Positions 34,036-42,399 of a stretch of 64,000 nt of DNA are shown one piece after another. This DNA comes from JAHKLT01 sp046197865 (GTDB lineage: Archaea; Methanobacteriota; Methanobacteria; Methanobacteriales; Methanobacteriaceae). The stretch lies in contig NZ_CP166990.1 in NCBI RefSeq assembly GCF_046197865.1, forward strand, positions 682,001-746,000. Reading direction: 5' to 3'. The first letter of the stretch is position 1, and each line of letters starts with the position of its first letter. The notes below the pieces were generated by a model. The model was not told the DNA's origin and did not search any database. It saw only the letters and a program-made list of their open reading frames with translations. The translations under genes and the position numbers were made by a program.

Positions 34036-35667
34036 TTAAAATCTTTTTTTAATGTCACTAGAATTGATTAAAACATTTTTACCACGATATTTTACTTCAA
34101 CATCGCTTCCATATATATTAAATAATTTACTTGAATAACTTTCTCCATTATAGTTAAATATAATGGTGTCTCCTTTTTTAAGAACTTCATCATTGTTGTT
34201 TATTTTTACAGTTATTGTATTTGCTTGTTTTTTAAGGGTAGGTTTAGGTTTTTCAACTTCTTTAGTTTCCTCATGGATATTATCCATTTTACCTAAATTT
34301 TCTTCTCTAACTTTATTATCAACATAAATTGGTTCTTCATCAATATCATAAGTTCTAACACTTCTTATGAATTCATCATCAGGAGATTCTTCATCATTTT
34401 GTAATTCTAATAACTTATCTTCAGTAAATTTCTTAACATTTTTTACAATCTTTGAATTTTTAATACTATCTTTTATTTCACCAAAGTCAACTAATTCAAA
34501 GTCATTATCTTCGAACATATCAGTATTTTCTAATGATTGTCCAAATTCATCTTCTTTTTCTTTAGTTTCAGTTTCTTTTAAAAGATTATCTCCTTCAATA
34601 GAATCATTTTCATAATTGTTCTCAGAAACAATGTCTCCAATTTTTTGGTAGTGGTCTTTAATATCTTCTTCTTTAGTAGTTTCTTTTAAATCATTTGATT
34701 TTTCTAATTTTTCTTCTTTATCAATATTAAGAATAGATTCATCACTACTTAAATTTTTATCCTCAGGACTTTTTTCTATAATTCCATCTTTTTCTTTAGC
34801 TTTTTCAACTAACGAATCAATGCTAAATAATTCTTTTAAATCTTCATCAGAATCTTTTTTATCTTCACTAATTTTTGTTTCTTCTTTTTGTTTTTTATTT
34901 TCTTCAACACGATCTTTTAATGGAATATTTATATCTTCTGTAACTGCTTCATTTGCAATAGCTGCTTGAATTGTGTTTCCTATTTCATTAGAATGAGTAT
35001 TAATATCTTCTGTATGTGATTCTTTTTGAATCTCACCATCTACTTTTCCTGTTGATTCTTTAGTAACATCTTCTGTGATTGGGTTATCATTAGTATTTTC
35101 TTCTACTGGATTAATTTCAATAGGATCTTTAATTTTTTCTTCGATATTATTGATTTCATATAAAGGTACTTTATCTTCTCCTTTATCTTCTTCATTAGTT
35201 TTTAATTCAGTAAATTCTACACCTTGATTTTGTAATTGATTCATTATTGCTTTATGTTTTTCTTCAATAGGTTCTTGGAAAACTTTACTAGCTGCATAAG
35301 TTTCAGTTTCAATAATATCATTAGGTTCTTCCCAAGATTCATATTCTGAAGATTTAACAGGTGATCTGTAGATATCATCTAAATTATTATTATCTATATC
35401 ATTTTCTTCCTTAAAATATGGAGAAACATTATCATAAGGATTTGATCTTTCTTCAGTTTCTTTTTTACTAACTTTATTTTTAGTTTGTTCTACAACATTT
35501 TTTGTAGATGATATCATATCTTGGAATTTTGAATTACCATTATTATTTTTATATGAAATTTCTTTATTTCCACTTTCTTCTTCCCTGTAATATAATTTAA
35601 CGATAATACAGGCAATTAAACCAATTACTGCAATATTAATTAAAATAAACATTGTTTCTGATTCCAT
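34036..35667 (-). CDS. Membrane-anchored, long acidic protein with C-terminal SH3-like domain
   Basis: 543 residues. One transmembrane helix at the N-terminus (residues about 5-26, ILINIAVIGLIACIIVKLYY) is followed by ~420 residues of Glu/Lys/Asp/Asn/Ser-rich low-complexity sequence. A compact C-terminal domain of about 60 residues follows (KKGDTIIFNYNGESYSSKLF, then VEVKYRGKNVLINSSDI), with the look of a small SH3-like barrel. The short N-terminus and absence of a cleavage site suggest that the acidic part faces the cytoplasm. Function unknown; the layout resembles a membrane-tethered scaffold. Confidence 0.7.
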   Translation of the reverse strand: MESETMFILINIAVIGLIACIIVKLYYREEESGNKEISYKNNNGNSKFQDMISSTKNVVEQTKNKVSKKETEERSNPYDNVSPYFKEENDIDNNNLDDIYRSPVKSSEYESWEEPNDIIETETYAASKVFQEPIEEKHKAIMNQLQNQGVEFTELKTNEEDKGEDKVPLYEINNIEEKIKDPIEINPVEENTNDNPITEDVTKESTGKVDGEIQKESHTEDINTHSNEIGNTIQAAIANEAVTEDINIPLKDRVEENKKQKEETKISEDKKDSDEDLKELFSIDSLVEKAKEKDGIIEKSPEDKNLSSDESILNIDKEEKLEKSNDLKETTKEEDIKDHYQKIGDIVSENNYENDSIEGDNLLKETETKEKEDEFGQSLENTDMFEDNDFELVDFGEIKDSIKNSKIVKNVKKFTEDKLLELQNDEESPDDEFIRSVRTYDIDEEPIYVDNKVREENLGKMDNIHEETKEVEKPKPTLKKQANTITVKINNNDEVLKKGDTIIFNYNGESYSSKLFNIYGSDVEVKYRGKNVLINSSDIKKRF

Positions 35668-35761
35668 TTTACCCCAACAAGTCTTTTTGATATTTTTAAA
35701 TTATTATAAATTATAATATTATAATATTTATCTTTCGATTATTATAAGTGTTTTTATGGTA

Positions 35762-35769
35762 TATTATTT
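35762..35769. repeat. Target-site duplication, left
   Basis: TATTATTT directly abuts the left inverted repeat of the insertion sequence and recurs at 37192-37199. Confidence 0.85.
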
Positions 35770-37191
35770 GTGACTGTCAATTTGTTAGTTGGGTTTTTCG
35801 GTTTTTTATCCAATTTTTTATTCTGTGTTTTATTTGTGTCATGAGGCCTATTTCTGTTCTAAATTTCTTTTTGTATGATTTAGGCATTATGTTGCCAATA
35901 TAATTTTCTGTTTTATTATTTGTTTGGCATGCTTTTGTTTTATGTTCTTTTTTGAGGAAAACTAAGAATTTTTTATAAATGGGCATGAAATTATTTTTCA
36001 AATAATCTCCTAATATCTCTGGAAATTCAGGCAATTTTTCTTTTATTTCTTCTATAAATTCTAATGCTTCACCATATGTTTTAAATTGGAATAGTTGCCA
36101 GAACCATTGTTTATATTCGTTTATTTCCTTTTTAATAGTTTTTAATTTTTCATCTACAAGTTCATCTATTTCTGTTTTTGACATTTCAGGATCATTGTTT
36201 TTTAATTCTTTTATGTATTTGTTTTTTGCTTTATTGTAAAAAGTAGTTAAATTTTTATTTATGTTTAAATTTAAATGAAAAGTACAGTATTGGTGATCAA
36301 AACCTAATTGACGCATTATATTATCATATTCTTTTTTTAAATCTGTTACAATGAATTTTCTTTTGTGTGGAGGTATATTTTTATCAATAAAATTTTTAAT
36401 GAATTTTTTGCTTAAATTATCAGTTAATTCCTCTGCAATAGGAACATTATTGATTAAATCGAATATTACGCATCTATATTGCCATTTTTTATTAATTTTA
36501 ACCCATTGCTCATCATATCCATAATAGTTAGATAATTCAACATCAGTATTTATGTAATATAAATTAGAATTTAATATTAATGATTTTCTAACTGTTTCAT
36601 GAGAAATTTTAATGTTATTAAATGTTTTATGATTTTTTGACAGATTTCTTAATGATACACGTTCTAATGACATAGTTTCTTTAGATTTATTTAATGTATT
36701 ATTAGAAAAATTACAATAAGGATCATATTCATCTTGAAATTCTGTTTGAGAAATTTTACCGCATTTTTTACATAAATACTTTTGAACAAAAATATGATTT
36801 TCATCACCATCAACTGAAATCAACATTTTAGAATTAAAACCATGTTTAATCAGATCACGAGAGAAACAATGCTTACAAAAACTATTATTATAAGCATAAT
36901 AACGACTATCATTCGTATAAACACTTCTATCAACACTAAATTTACTTTGTTTTTCACGTTTTTCCAATCCTGGAAAGCAAAATTTATATTGAACATCAGA
37001 CAAATTACTAATTGGAGAGCATATTTTTTCGAGGTACATACTTAATAATATGTTTCTCCGCCTATATAAACTTTTTTAAGCTTATTTTTAAAAAAAACAC
37101 GTGCACAAAGCACAAAAATCAAAAAAAAATAAAGAAATTATAAAAATAATAATTTTTGATAAAAAAACCCAACTAACAAATTGACAGTCAC
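35770..37191 (-). mobile_element. Complete insertion sequence (1422 bp) with inverted repeats and 8-bp target duplication
   Basis: The two ends, 35770-35798 and 37163-37191, are exact inverted copies of each other over 29 bases (outer end GTGACTGTCAATTTGTT). The element is flanked by the identical 8-bp TATTATTT on both sides. It encodes a single transposase, whose stop codon lies inside the left repeat. Perfect ends and duplication point to a recent insertion. From memory, the 29-bp ends and 8-bp duplication recall ISM1 of Methanobrevibacter smithii, but this element is longer. I do not assign a family firmly. Confidence 0.95.
35777..37039 (-). CDS. DDE transposase with N-terminal zinc finger
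   Basis: 420 residues filling the insertion sequence. A zinc-finger-like region has CKHC (55-58) and CKKC (90-93). The probable catalytic triad is Asp176 (YYGYDEQ), Asp233 (FIVTDLKKEY) and Glu378 (NNKTENYIGN), which fits an ISL3/MULE-like DDE fold. The C-terminus is strongly basic. It is full length, without frameshift, so probably active. Confidence 0.85.
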   Translation of the reverse strand: MYLEKICSPISNLSDVQYKFCFPGLEKREKQSKFSVDRSVYTNDSRYYAYNNSFCKHCFSRDLIKHGFNSKMLISVDGDENHIFVQKYLCKKCGKISQTEFQDEYDPYCNFSNNTLNKSKETMSLERVSLRNLSKNHKTFNNIKISHETVRKSLILNSNLYYINTDVELSNYYGYDEQWVKINKKWQYRCVIFDLINNVPIAEELTDNLSKKFIKNFIDKNIPPHKRKFIVTDLKKEYDNIMRQLGFDHQYCTFHLNLNINKNLTTFYNKAKNKYIKELKNNDPEMSKTEIDELVDEKLKTIKKEINEYKQWFWQLFQFKTYGEALEFIEEIKEKLPEFPEILGDYLKNNFMPIYKKFLVFLKKEHKTKACQTNNKTENYIGNIMPKSYKKKFRTEIGLMTQIKHRIKNWIKNRKTQLTN

Positions 37192-37199
37192 TATTATTT
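37192..37199. repeat. Target-site duplication, right
   Basis: TATTATTT directly follows the right inverted repeat and matches 35762-35769. Confidence 0.85.
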
Positions 37200-37295
37200 A
37201 TTTTTCTAAAATCATTTGACAAACTATAAATATTGTCTTTTTACAAATATATTATTTAATAAAAGTATAGCTTTGTACTTTATTTTTTTATGAGG

Positions 37296-37688
37296 AGGGT
37301 TGGCCAAAATTGTTTTGATTTTATAATTGTTTTGATTTTAAATTATTGTTTTTTCAATGTATATTTGTTTTTTAATAAAACATAGTATTTTATATGCTGG
37401 TCACGACAAATAATGATTTGTAATTGATTAATAAATATTTTCATGATATTTTAGAAGGTTTAATTTATTTTTTGATTAAAAAAAAATTTCTTATAGCATA
37501 ATATTGATGTGAAAGCCAAACACAATATATATTAAAGAAATTAAGCAAAAAAAGAACCTTTTAAAAAAACAAATAACTTAATCAATTATGTACCGTTGGA
37601 GGAATGGGAATTTAAGCTCGTGCTACTATGGTTCATAAGAACTATTTAAACAAGAAAAAACCAAAAATAGCATTTTTGGCTGACCCTC
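37296..37688 (+). mobile_element. Non-coding element copy A, like the 3' tail of an IS200/IS605 tnpB
   Basis: About 390 bases similar along their length to 44196-44579. The best conserved part is a core at 37590-37656 (GTACCGTTGGAGGAATGGGA onward). In one frame it reads LCTVGGMGI then stop, the type of sequence found near the C-terminus of TnpB proteins. A hairpin CCAAAAAT/ATTTTTGG follows at 37661-37679, and the element ends in GACCCTC. The left end GAGGGTTGGCCAAAA is a rough inverted copy of the right end. No transposase remains. It ends 13 bases before the dapL start, so dapL probably uses promoter or leader sequence from the element. Confidence 0.55.
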
Positions 37689-37701
37689 ATGAGGTTAAAC
37701 A

Positions 37702-38937
37702 ATGACTGTTAAAATTAATGAAAATTACCTTTTACTTCAAAATAGCTATTTATTTGCAGAAATTGCAAATAGAGTTGAAAATTATAAAAAAGAAAATCCA
37801 GATAAAGAAATCATCAGTATGGGTATTGGAGATGTTACTAAACCATTAGTTCCTAGTGTTGTTAAAGCATTTTCTAAAGCTGTTGATGATATGGGTGTTG
37901 CAGATGATTTTAAAGGATATGGTCCTGAACAAGGCTATTCTTTTTTAGCTGAGAAAATTATTGAAAATGATTATAAACCATTTGGTGTTAATTTAGATTT
38001 AGATGAAGTCTTTATTAGTGATGGAGCTAAATGTGATACAGCTAATATTCAAGAAATCTTTGATATTAATAATAAAGTAGCTGTTACAGACCCAGTTTAT
38101 ACTGTTTATGTTGATACTAATGTTATGGCTGGCCGTACAGGTGAGATGAAAGATGATGGAATGTATGAAGGATTAGTTTATCTTCCTTGTAGAGAAGAAA
38201 ATGGATTTATTCCATCTTTACCTGATGAAGAAGTTGATTTGATTTATCTTTGTTTTCCAAATAATCCAACAGGAACTACTCTTACTAAAGATCAATTAAA
38301 GACTTTTGTTGATTATGCAAGAGAACATAAATCTTTAATTTTATTTGATGCTGCATATGAAAAATTCATTAATGAGTCTGATGTACCTCATAGTATTTAT
38401 GAAATTGAAGGAGCTAAAGAAGTAGCTATTGAATTTAGAAGTTTTTCAAAAACTGCAGGATTTACTGGTACTCGATGTGCTTATACAATTGTTCCAAAGG
38501 AACTTAAAGGATATGATGATAATGGAAATTCTCATTCATTAAATGAATTGTGGAATAGAAGACAAACTACTAAATTTAATGGAGTGTCTTTCCCTGTACA
38601 AATTGCAGCAGCAGCTACCTATTCTGAAGAAGGTAAAAAAGAAATTCAAGATAATATTGATTATTATATGAAAAATGCTAAACTAATTAGAGTTAAATTA
38701 AATGAATTAGGATTAGATGTTTATGGTGGAGTTAATTCACCTTATTTATGGATTAAAATTCCTGATGGTATTGATTCATGGGGATTCTTTGATAAATTAT
38801 TAAATGAAGCTAATATTGTTGGAACTCCTGGTGCTGGATTTGGCCCAAGTGGTGAAGGATATTTAAGATTAACAGCATTTAATACATTAGAAAATACTAT
38901 TGAAGCAATGGATAGAATTTCAAAATTAAAATTTTAA
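37702..38937 (+). CDS. dapL: LL-diaminopimelate aminotransferase
   Basis: 411 residues, the usual length. It converts tetrahydrodipicolinate directly to LL-diaminopimelate for lysine synthesis, the route used by Methanobacteriales. MTVKINENYLLLQNSYLFAE is the family start. ISMGIGDVTKPL, FPNNPTGTTL and the PLP-binding Lys in SFSKTAGFTGTR are clear. The ribosome site GAGG lies immediately after the end of the mobile element copy A. Confidence 0.95.
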   Translation: MTVKINENYLLLQNSYLFAEIANRVENYKKENPDKEIISMGIGDVTKPLVPSVVKAFSKAVDDMGVADDFKGYGPEQGYSFLAEKIIENDYKPFGVNLDLDEVFISDGAKCDTANIQEIFDINNKVAVTDPVYTVYVDTNVMAGRTGEMKDDGMYEGLVYLPCREENGFIPSLPDEEVDLIYLCFPNNPTGTTLTKDQLKTFVDYAREHKSLILFDAAYEKFINESDVPHSIYEIEGAKEVAIEFRSFSKTAGFTGTRCAYTIVPKELKGYDDNGNSHSLNELWNRRQTTKFNGVSFPVQIAAAATYSEEGKKEIQDNIDYYMKNAKLIRVKLNELGLDVYGGVNSPYLWIKIPDGIDSWGFFDKLLNEANIVGTPGAGFGPSGEGYLRLTAFNTLENTIEAMDRISKLKF

Positions 38938-38949
38938 AGAGGTTATAAT

Positions 38950-39642
38950 ATGAAAGAAGTACAAACACCACTTACTATTGAAGAAAAAGACTCATTTAAA
39001 ACTATTTTTTCTAAATACGGAGCTTATGCTTATGATAAACAAGAAAATTTAGCTAATCTTATTGGAGATTTAACAGGTTCTTTAGATATTGATAATGGAA
39101 CTTTAGAATTTAATGATGATATTAAATTTGATGTACAAATCTTAGCTTTTTATTCTAATGAATTCAATCAACTATCTTGGGCATGGGATAATGAGAATAT
39201 TGGTTTTGATGAATCACTTGTTAAAAATTCATTAGAAATTAAAAAATTCGGTGAAAAATATGACATTGCAGAATTTACAACCCCTTCTTATAAAATTGAT
39301 TTTGATGATTGTCATATTATAGCTATGATTGCAAGTTCTTTATTAGATGTTGATGCATATTATCTTGCTTCATTTGAAGATTTGGATATATTTGTCACTA
39401 TTAAATCTGATTTAATTAAAAAAGATAATTCTTCAGAAAGATTTAGAAAAACTTTTAATAATTTCCAGAAAAACTTTGATGTATTTGCAAGACCTGCTTT
39501 TGAAGGATATGCAAAACTTAAAGGATGTGAATTTAAAGAAAGAGAAGAGTTTTCTGTTGCAAAAAATGGTGAAGATAGGTTAATAGCTGGTTTTTCAGAA
39601 CGTGGTAATTTAACTCATTTACAACTTTTAGAAGTGGACTAA
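38950..39642 (+). CDS. DUF6882-like protein
   Basis: 230 residues, cytoplasmic. QLSWAWDNENIGF and FEDLDIFVTI recall the DUF6882 family, in which a WxWAW motif is typical; this family name is from memory and tentative. It begins 12 bases after dapL and its stop overlaps the next start by one base (TAATG), so it is probably in the dapL transcript. Confidence 0.6.
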   Translation: MKEVQTPLTIEEKDSFKTIFSKYGAYAYDKQENLANLIGDLTGSLDIDNGTLEFNDDIKFDVQILAFYSNEFNQLSWAWDNENIGFDESLVKNSLEIKKFGEKYDIAEFTTPSYKIDFDDCHIIAMIASSLLDVDAYYLASFEDLDIFVTIKSDLIKKDNSSERFRKTFNNFQKNFDVFARPAFEGYAKLKGCEFKEREEFSVAKNGEDRLIAGFSERGNLTHLQLLEVD

Positions 39643-40229
39643 TGACAGATAATTTAAAAGAAGAGCTAGATTTTACATTAGAAATATTAACTAAATCAGC
39701 TTTTTATAGTAATAAAGAAATAGCAGAAATTATTGAAGAACAGTTTATAGATGAAGATATTAATCTGGATGATTTAGATTTTTCTTATAAAGAGCAAAAT
39801 AATGAAAATTTCAATAAATTAGAAGAAGTTTTTAAAGATTTAAATAAAAAAAATATTATAGCTATTCATAATTGTGGTTATGATCTTGAAGATGGAATTA
39901 ATGATGTTCTTGAGCTTTATAATCATCTTAAAATAAATAAATTAAATCCTGATGGATTTTGTTTTTATACTTTTGAAGATGTTGAAGAAGCTATTTTAGA
40001 AGAATCTCTCTTTTTAACTTTTGCTGATTTTCATAAAAATAAAGATGAAGCTTTAAAAATTGGCCAAATTATTGTAGATACTTTAAAAGATTATAACTTC
40101 AATGTTAATTGGAATGGATCATTTGATGAATTTATTGAGATTAAACCATTTAGATGGGATAAATCATATAATGATACAATTTATGAAATGGAAGGAGCAT
40201 TTAATTCTTTTAAAGAATTTCATTCTTAG
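39642..40229 (+). CDS. DUF6891-like protein
   Basis: 195 residues, strongly acidic. IIAIHNCGYDLEDGINDVLE and GFCFYTFEDVEEAI followed by LFLTFADF fit the DUF6891 pattern (a His-Asn-Cys-Gly turn before a helical part). The name is tentative. It is translationally coupled to the preceding gene. Proteins of this kind are frequent among small cytoplasmic proteins of unknown, possibly immunity-like, role. Confidence 0.6.
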   Translation: MTDNLKEELDFTLEILTKSAFYSNKEIAEIIEEQFIDEDINLDDLDFSYKEQNNENFNKLEEVFKDLNKKNIIAIHNCGYDLEDGINDVLELYNHLKINKLNPDGFCFYTFEDVEEAILEESLFLTFADFHKNKDEALKIGQIIVDTLKDYNFNVNWNGSFDEFIEIKPFRWDKSYNDTIYEMEGAFNSFKEFHS

Positions 40230-40237
40230 GTGTATTA

Positions 40238-40816
40238 ATGAATAATAGGTCATTAGATATTATTGAAGAAGCTATGGAATTTTCACCAAAATTTAGTTCA
40301 TTGGAAATAGCTAATGGTTCTATTTATCTTGATTTTAAAAATGTAGCTTTATCAAATCCAAAAGAAGATGAAGATTTTACTTTATCTATTAGATTTGCAT
40401 CTAACGCATTTATTTCTTTTTTTTATAATGATATTTGGGATTTAGACTTTTTATCAGATTATGATTTTTCAAATGAATCATTTATAAAAGACTTTTCATA
40501 TGATATTAATGAATTTAAATTTCAGGATTTTGATTTTCTAGATTATATATTTAATAATTATTCTAATGAGAAATCATTTCCTGATAATAATTTCAACCCA
40601 CATAATATTAGAAATGATTTTTTCTTAACTTTTACATTAGATAAATTAGCTATTTGTATAAGTAGTAATGAAATGGATTTTTTCACAAAAAATGAGAAAT
40701 TAGATTCTTCTTCAATAAAGAATTTATCTAATGAATGGATTTTATATATTTTAAATTATTGTAATAAAAAAAGAATTAAAAAAGATTCTATTTGTGACAA
40801 GATTTTAAAAAGCTAA
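40238..40816 (+). CDS. Hypothetical protein
   Basis: 192 residues, rich in Phe, Asp, Asn and Ser, without signal or membrane segment. Repeated DF and FDFLDYIF patterns suggest a beta/alpha fold like its neighbours. It starts 8 bases after the previous gene, so it is probably the fourth gene of the dapL transcript. Its end overlaps the convergent gene by four bases. Not recognised. Confidence 0.55.
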   Translation: MNNRSLDIIEEAMEFSPKFSSLEIANGSIYLDFKNVALSNPKEDEDFTLSIRFASNAFISFFYNDIWDLDFLSDYDFSNESFIKDFSYDINEFKFQDFDFLDYIFNNYSNEKSFPDNNFNPHNIRNDFFLTFTLDKLAICISSNEMDFFTKNEKLDSSSIKNLSNEWILYILNYCNKKRIKKDSICDKILKS

Positions 40817-41166
40817 TATAGGTCTTTATCATCTAAATTAGATATTTCAAATTCTTCCATATGTATAATAATACTTAAAATAGACTCTAATAAGAAATAT
40901 TCAATTTGATTATTGTGATAAATAACAACATAATCATCTTTAAACTCTATTTTTTCATCATTATTGACTTTGTATGTTCTTTGAGCAGTTATAATTTCAA
41001 TATACTCGTTATTTTTTAAGTCCTTTTTATATAGTATGATTCTGTTTTTAAAATTCATAATACCACTAATTAAACTTTGATTATCATATGTTTTAAATTT
41101 TATTATAAATCGTGACAATTCATTACAATTTACAATACGAATTAATTTTATGTTTTTATTAAACAA
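40813..41166 (-). CDS. Hypothetical protein
   Basis: 117 residues made mainly of alternating strands (RIVNCNELSRFIIKFKTYD, EIITAQRTYKV, YVVIYHNNQIEYFLLESI). It stops inside the end of the opposite gene. The start at 41166 has no strong ribosome site. No family recognised. Confidence 0.5.
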   Translation of the reverse strand: MFNKNIKLIRIVNCNELSRFIIKFKTYDNQSLISGIMNFKNRIILYKKDLKNNEYIEIITAQRTYKVNNDEKIEFKDDYVVIYHNNQIEYFLLESILSIIIHMEEFEISNLDDKDLY

Positions 41167-41267
41167 ATTGAATAAAATCTATTTTATTAATATTATTTTT
41201 TTATATTTATTTTTAAATAATAAATTTTTTTGAAAAACAGTTATTGAAATTTTTATTGTTGAGATAG

Positions 41268-41277
41268 TTTTATATAA
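41268..41277 (+). promoter_or_regulatory. TATA box of the candidate RNA at 41298
   Basis: TTTTATATAA is centred about 25 bases before the first base of the long inverted repeat at 41298. That is the normal archaeal distance from TATA box to transcription start. Confidence 0.45.
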
Positions 41278-41297
41278 TATGAACAATATATTATATA

Positions 41298-41406
41298 AGT
41301 AGATGATTTACTTAGATATTTGTTTTTGTTATTTAATGCTAAAAACCACATAAATTTTTATTCACTTTAAAATTTTATCAAATATTCTTCAAGTAAATCA
41401 TCTACT
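41298..41406 (+). ncRNA. Candidate structured small RNA closed by a 16-bp stem
   Basis: AGTAGATGATTTACTT (41298-41313) is an exact inverted copy of 41391-41406. Past a small internal bulge the pairing continues as ATATTT against AAATATT. The intervening ~75 bases are AT-rich without an open frame. The TATA box at 41268 would start a transcript at the foot of the stem, and the 309-base gap holds no gene. No known RNA family is recognised, and no C/D-box pair was found. Inverted repeats of a lost element are the alternative. Confidence 0.4.
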
Positions 41407-41475
41407 ATTTTATTAGACTAATTATATAATTAAATTTATCTACACTTTTTTACTAAAAATAATATATTTTTTAAA

Positions 41476-42288
41476 ATGATTATTATGGATATAGAAAATA
41501 GAAAAGGAGCTAGAAAAATAGAAGAAGTTCCTCCACATATTAAAAAGTTATTATCTAAAGGTAAAATTCCTTCAAAAAATTTAGTAGAAACATTGTCTAT
41601 TGATTATGAAGAATTTCTTAAAAATGTCTTAAAAGATTTAAATAGAAAGCAATATCTCGATAATTCATTAATTGCATATAATGCATTAAAAAAACAAACA
41701 ATGCCACAAGCTATTAAATCAACAGCTAGAGTACTTTTAGATGAATCTATTAAAAATAATGATAATGATTTAATTGAAAATATTAAATCTCACCCCTCAG
41801 ATATTACAAGATCTTGGGGTCCATATATTATAGGATATGATGAAAGATTATCAATTGAAGAAAAATTAAATCTCATAAAAGATTTTGCAATTGATGAACA
41901 TCATAGTGTTCGTGAAGAAGCTTGGATTGGCCTAAGAGAAAGTATTATAGAAAATCTTGATTTAGCTATTGATATTTTATCTGATTGGTCAAAAGATTCA
42001 AATGAATATATTAGACGATATGCATCAGAAGCAACACGACCGAGAGGAGTATGGTGTAAACATTCAATTGAATTAAAAGATAATCCTCAAAAAGCAATAG
42101 CTATTTTAGAACCTTTAAAATCAGATAATTCTAAATATGTTCAAGATAGTGTTGGAAATTGGTTAAATGATGCAAGTAAATCTCAAAAAGATTGGGTTAT
42201 TAAAACAACCAATGAATGGATTGATCTATCACCTACAAAGCAAACACAAAAGATAGTTAAAAGAGCTTTAAGGACTATCAACAAATAA
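41476..42288 (+). CDS. AlkC-like DNA alkylation repair protein (HEAT-repeat family)
   Basis: 270 residues, all helical. VREEAWIGLRESI, YIRRYASEATRPRGVWCKH and VQDSVGNWLNDASKSQ are the family's conserved repeats. Family members (AlkC/AlkD type) remove alkylated purines by a HEAT-repeat scaffold, but many relatives have no shown glycosylase activity. A second ATG at 41485 is an equally possible start. It stands alone between the candidate RNA and purA. Confidence 0.8.
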   Translation: MIIMDIENRKGARKIEEVPPHIKKLLSKGKIPSKNLVETLSIDYEEFLKNVLKDLNRKQYLDNSLIAYNALKKQTMPQAIKSTARVLLDESIKNNDNDLIENIKSHPSDITRSWGPYIIGYDERLSIEEKLNLIKDFAIDEHHSVREEAWIGLRESIIENLDLAIDILSDWSKDSNEYIRRYASEATRPRGVWCKHSIELKDNPQKAIAILEPLKSDNSKYVQDSVGNWLNDASKSQKDWVIKTTNEWIDLSPTKQTQKIVKRALRTINK

Positions 42289-42328
42289 TTTTAATTTTAT
42301 TATTTTAATTCTATTTTTTCATAAAAAC

Positions 42329-42338
42329 TTTTATAAAC
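42329..42338 (+). promoter_or_regulatory. TATA box of purA
   Basis: TTTTATAAAC lies about 65 bases before purA. The leader also contains a GGAG ribosome site (AAAGGAG, nine bases before the ATG). Confidence 0.4.
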
Positions 42339-42399
42339 ATTGAAACTATAATATTTTAGTGTTGTATTATTATGATAGTTTTTATAAAGGAGTTTTTAA

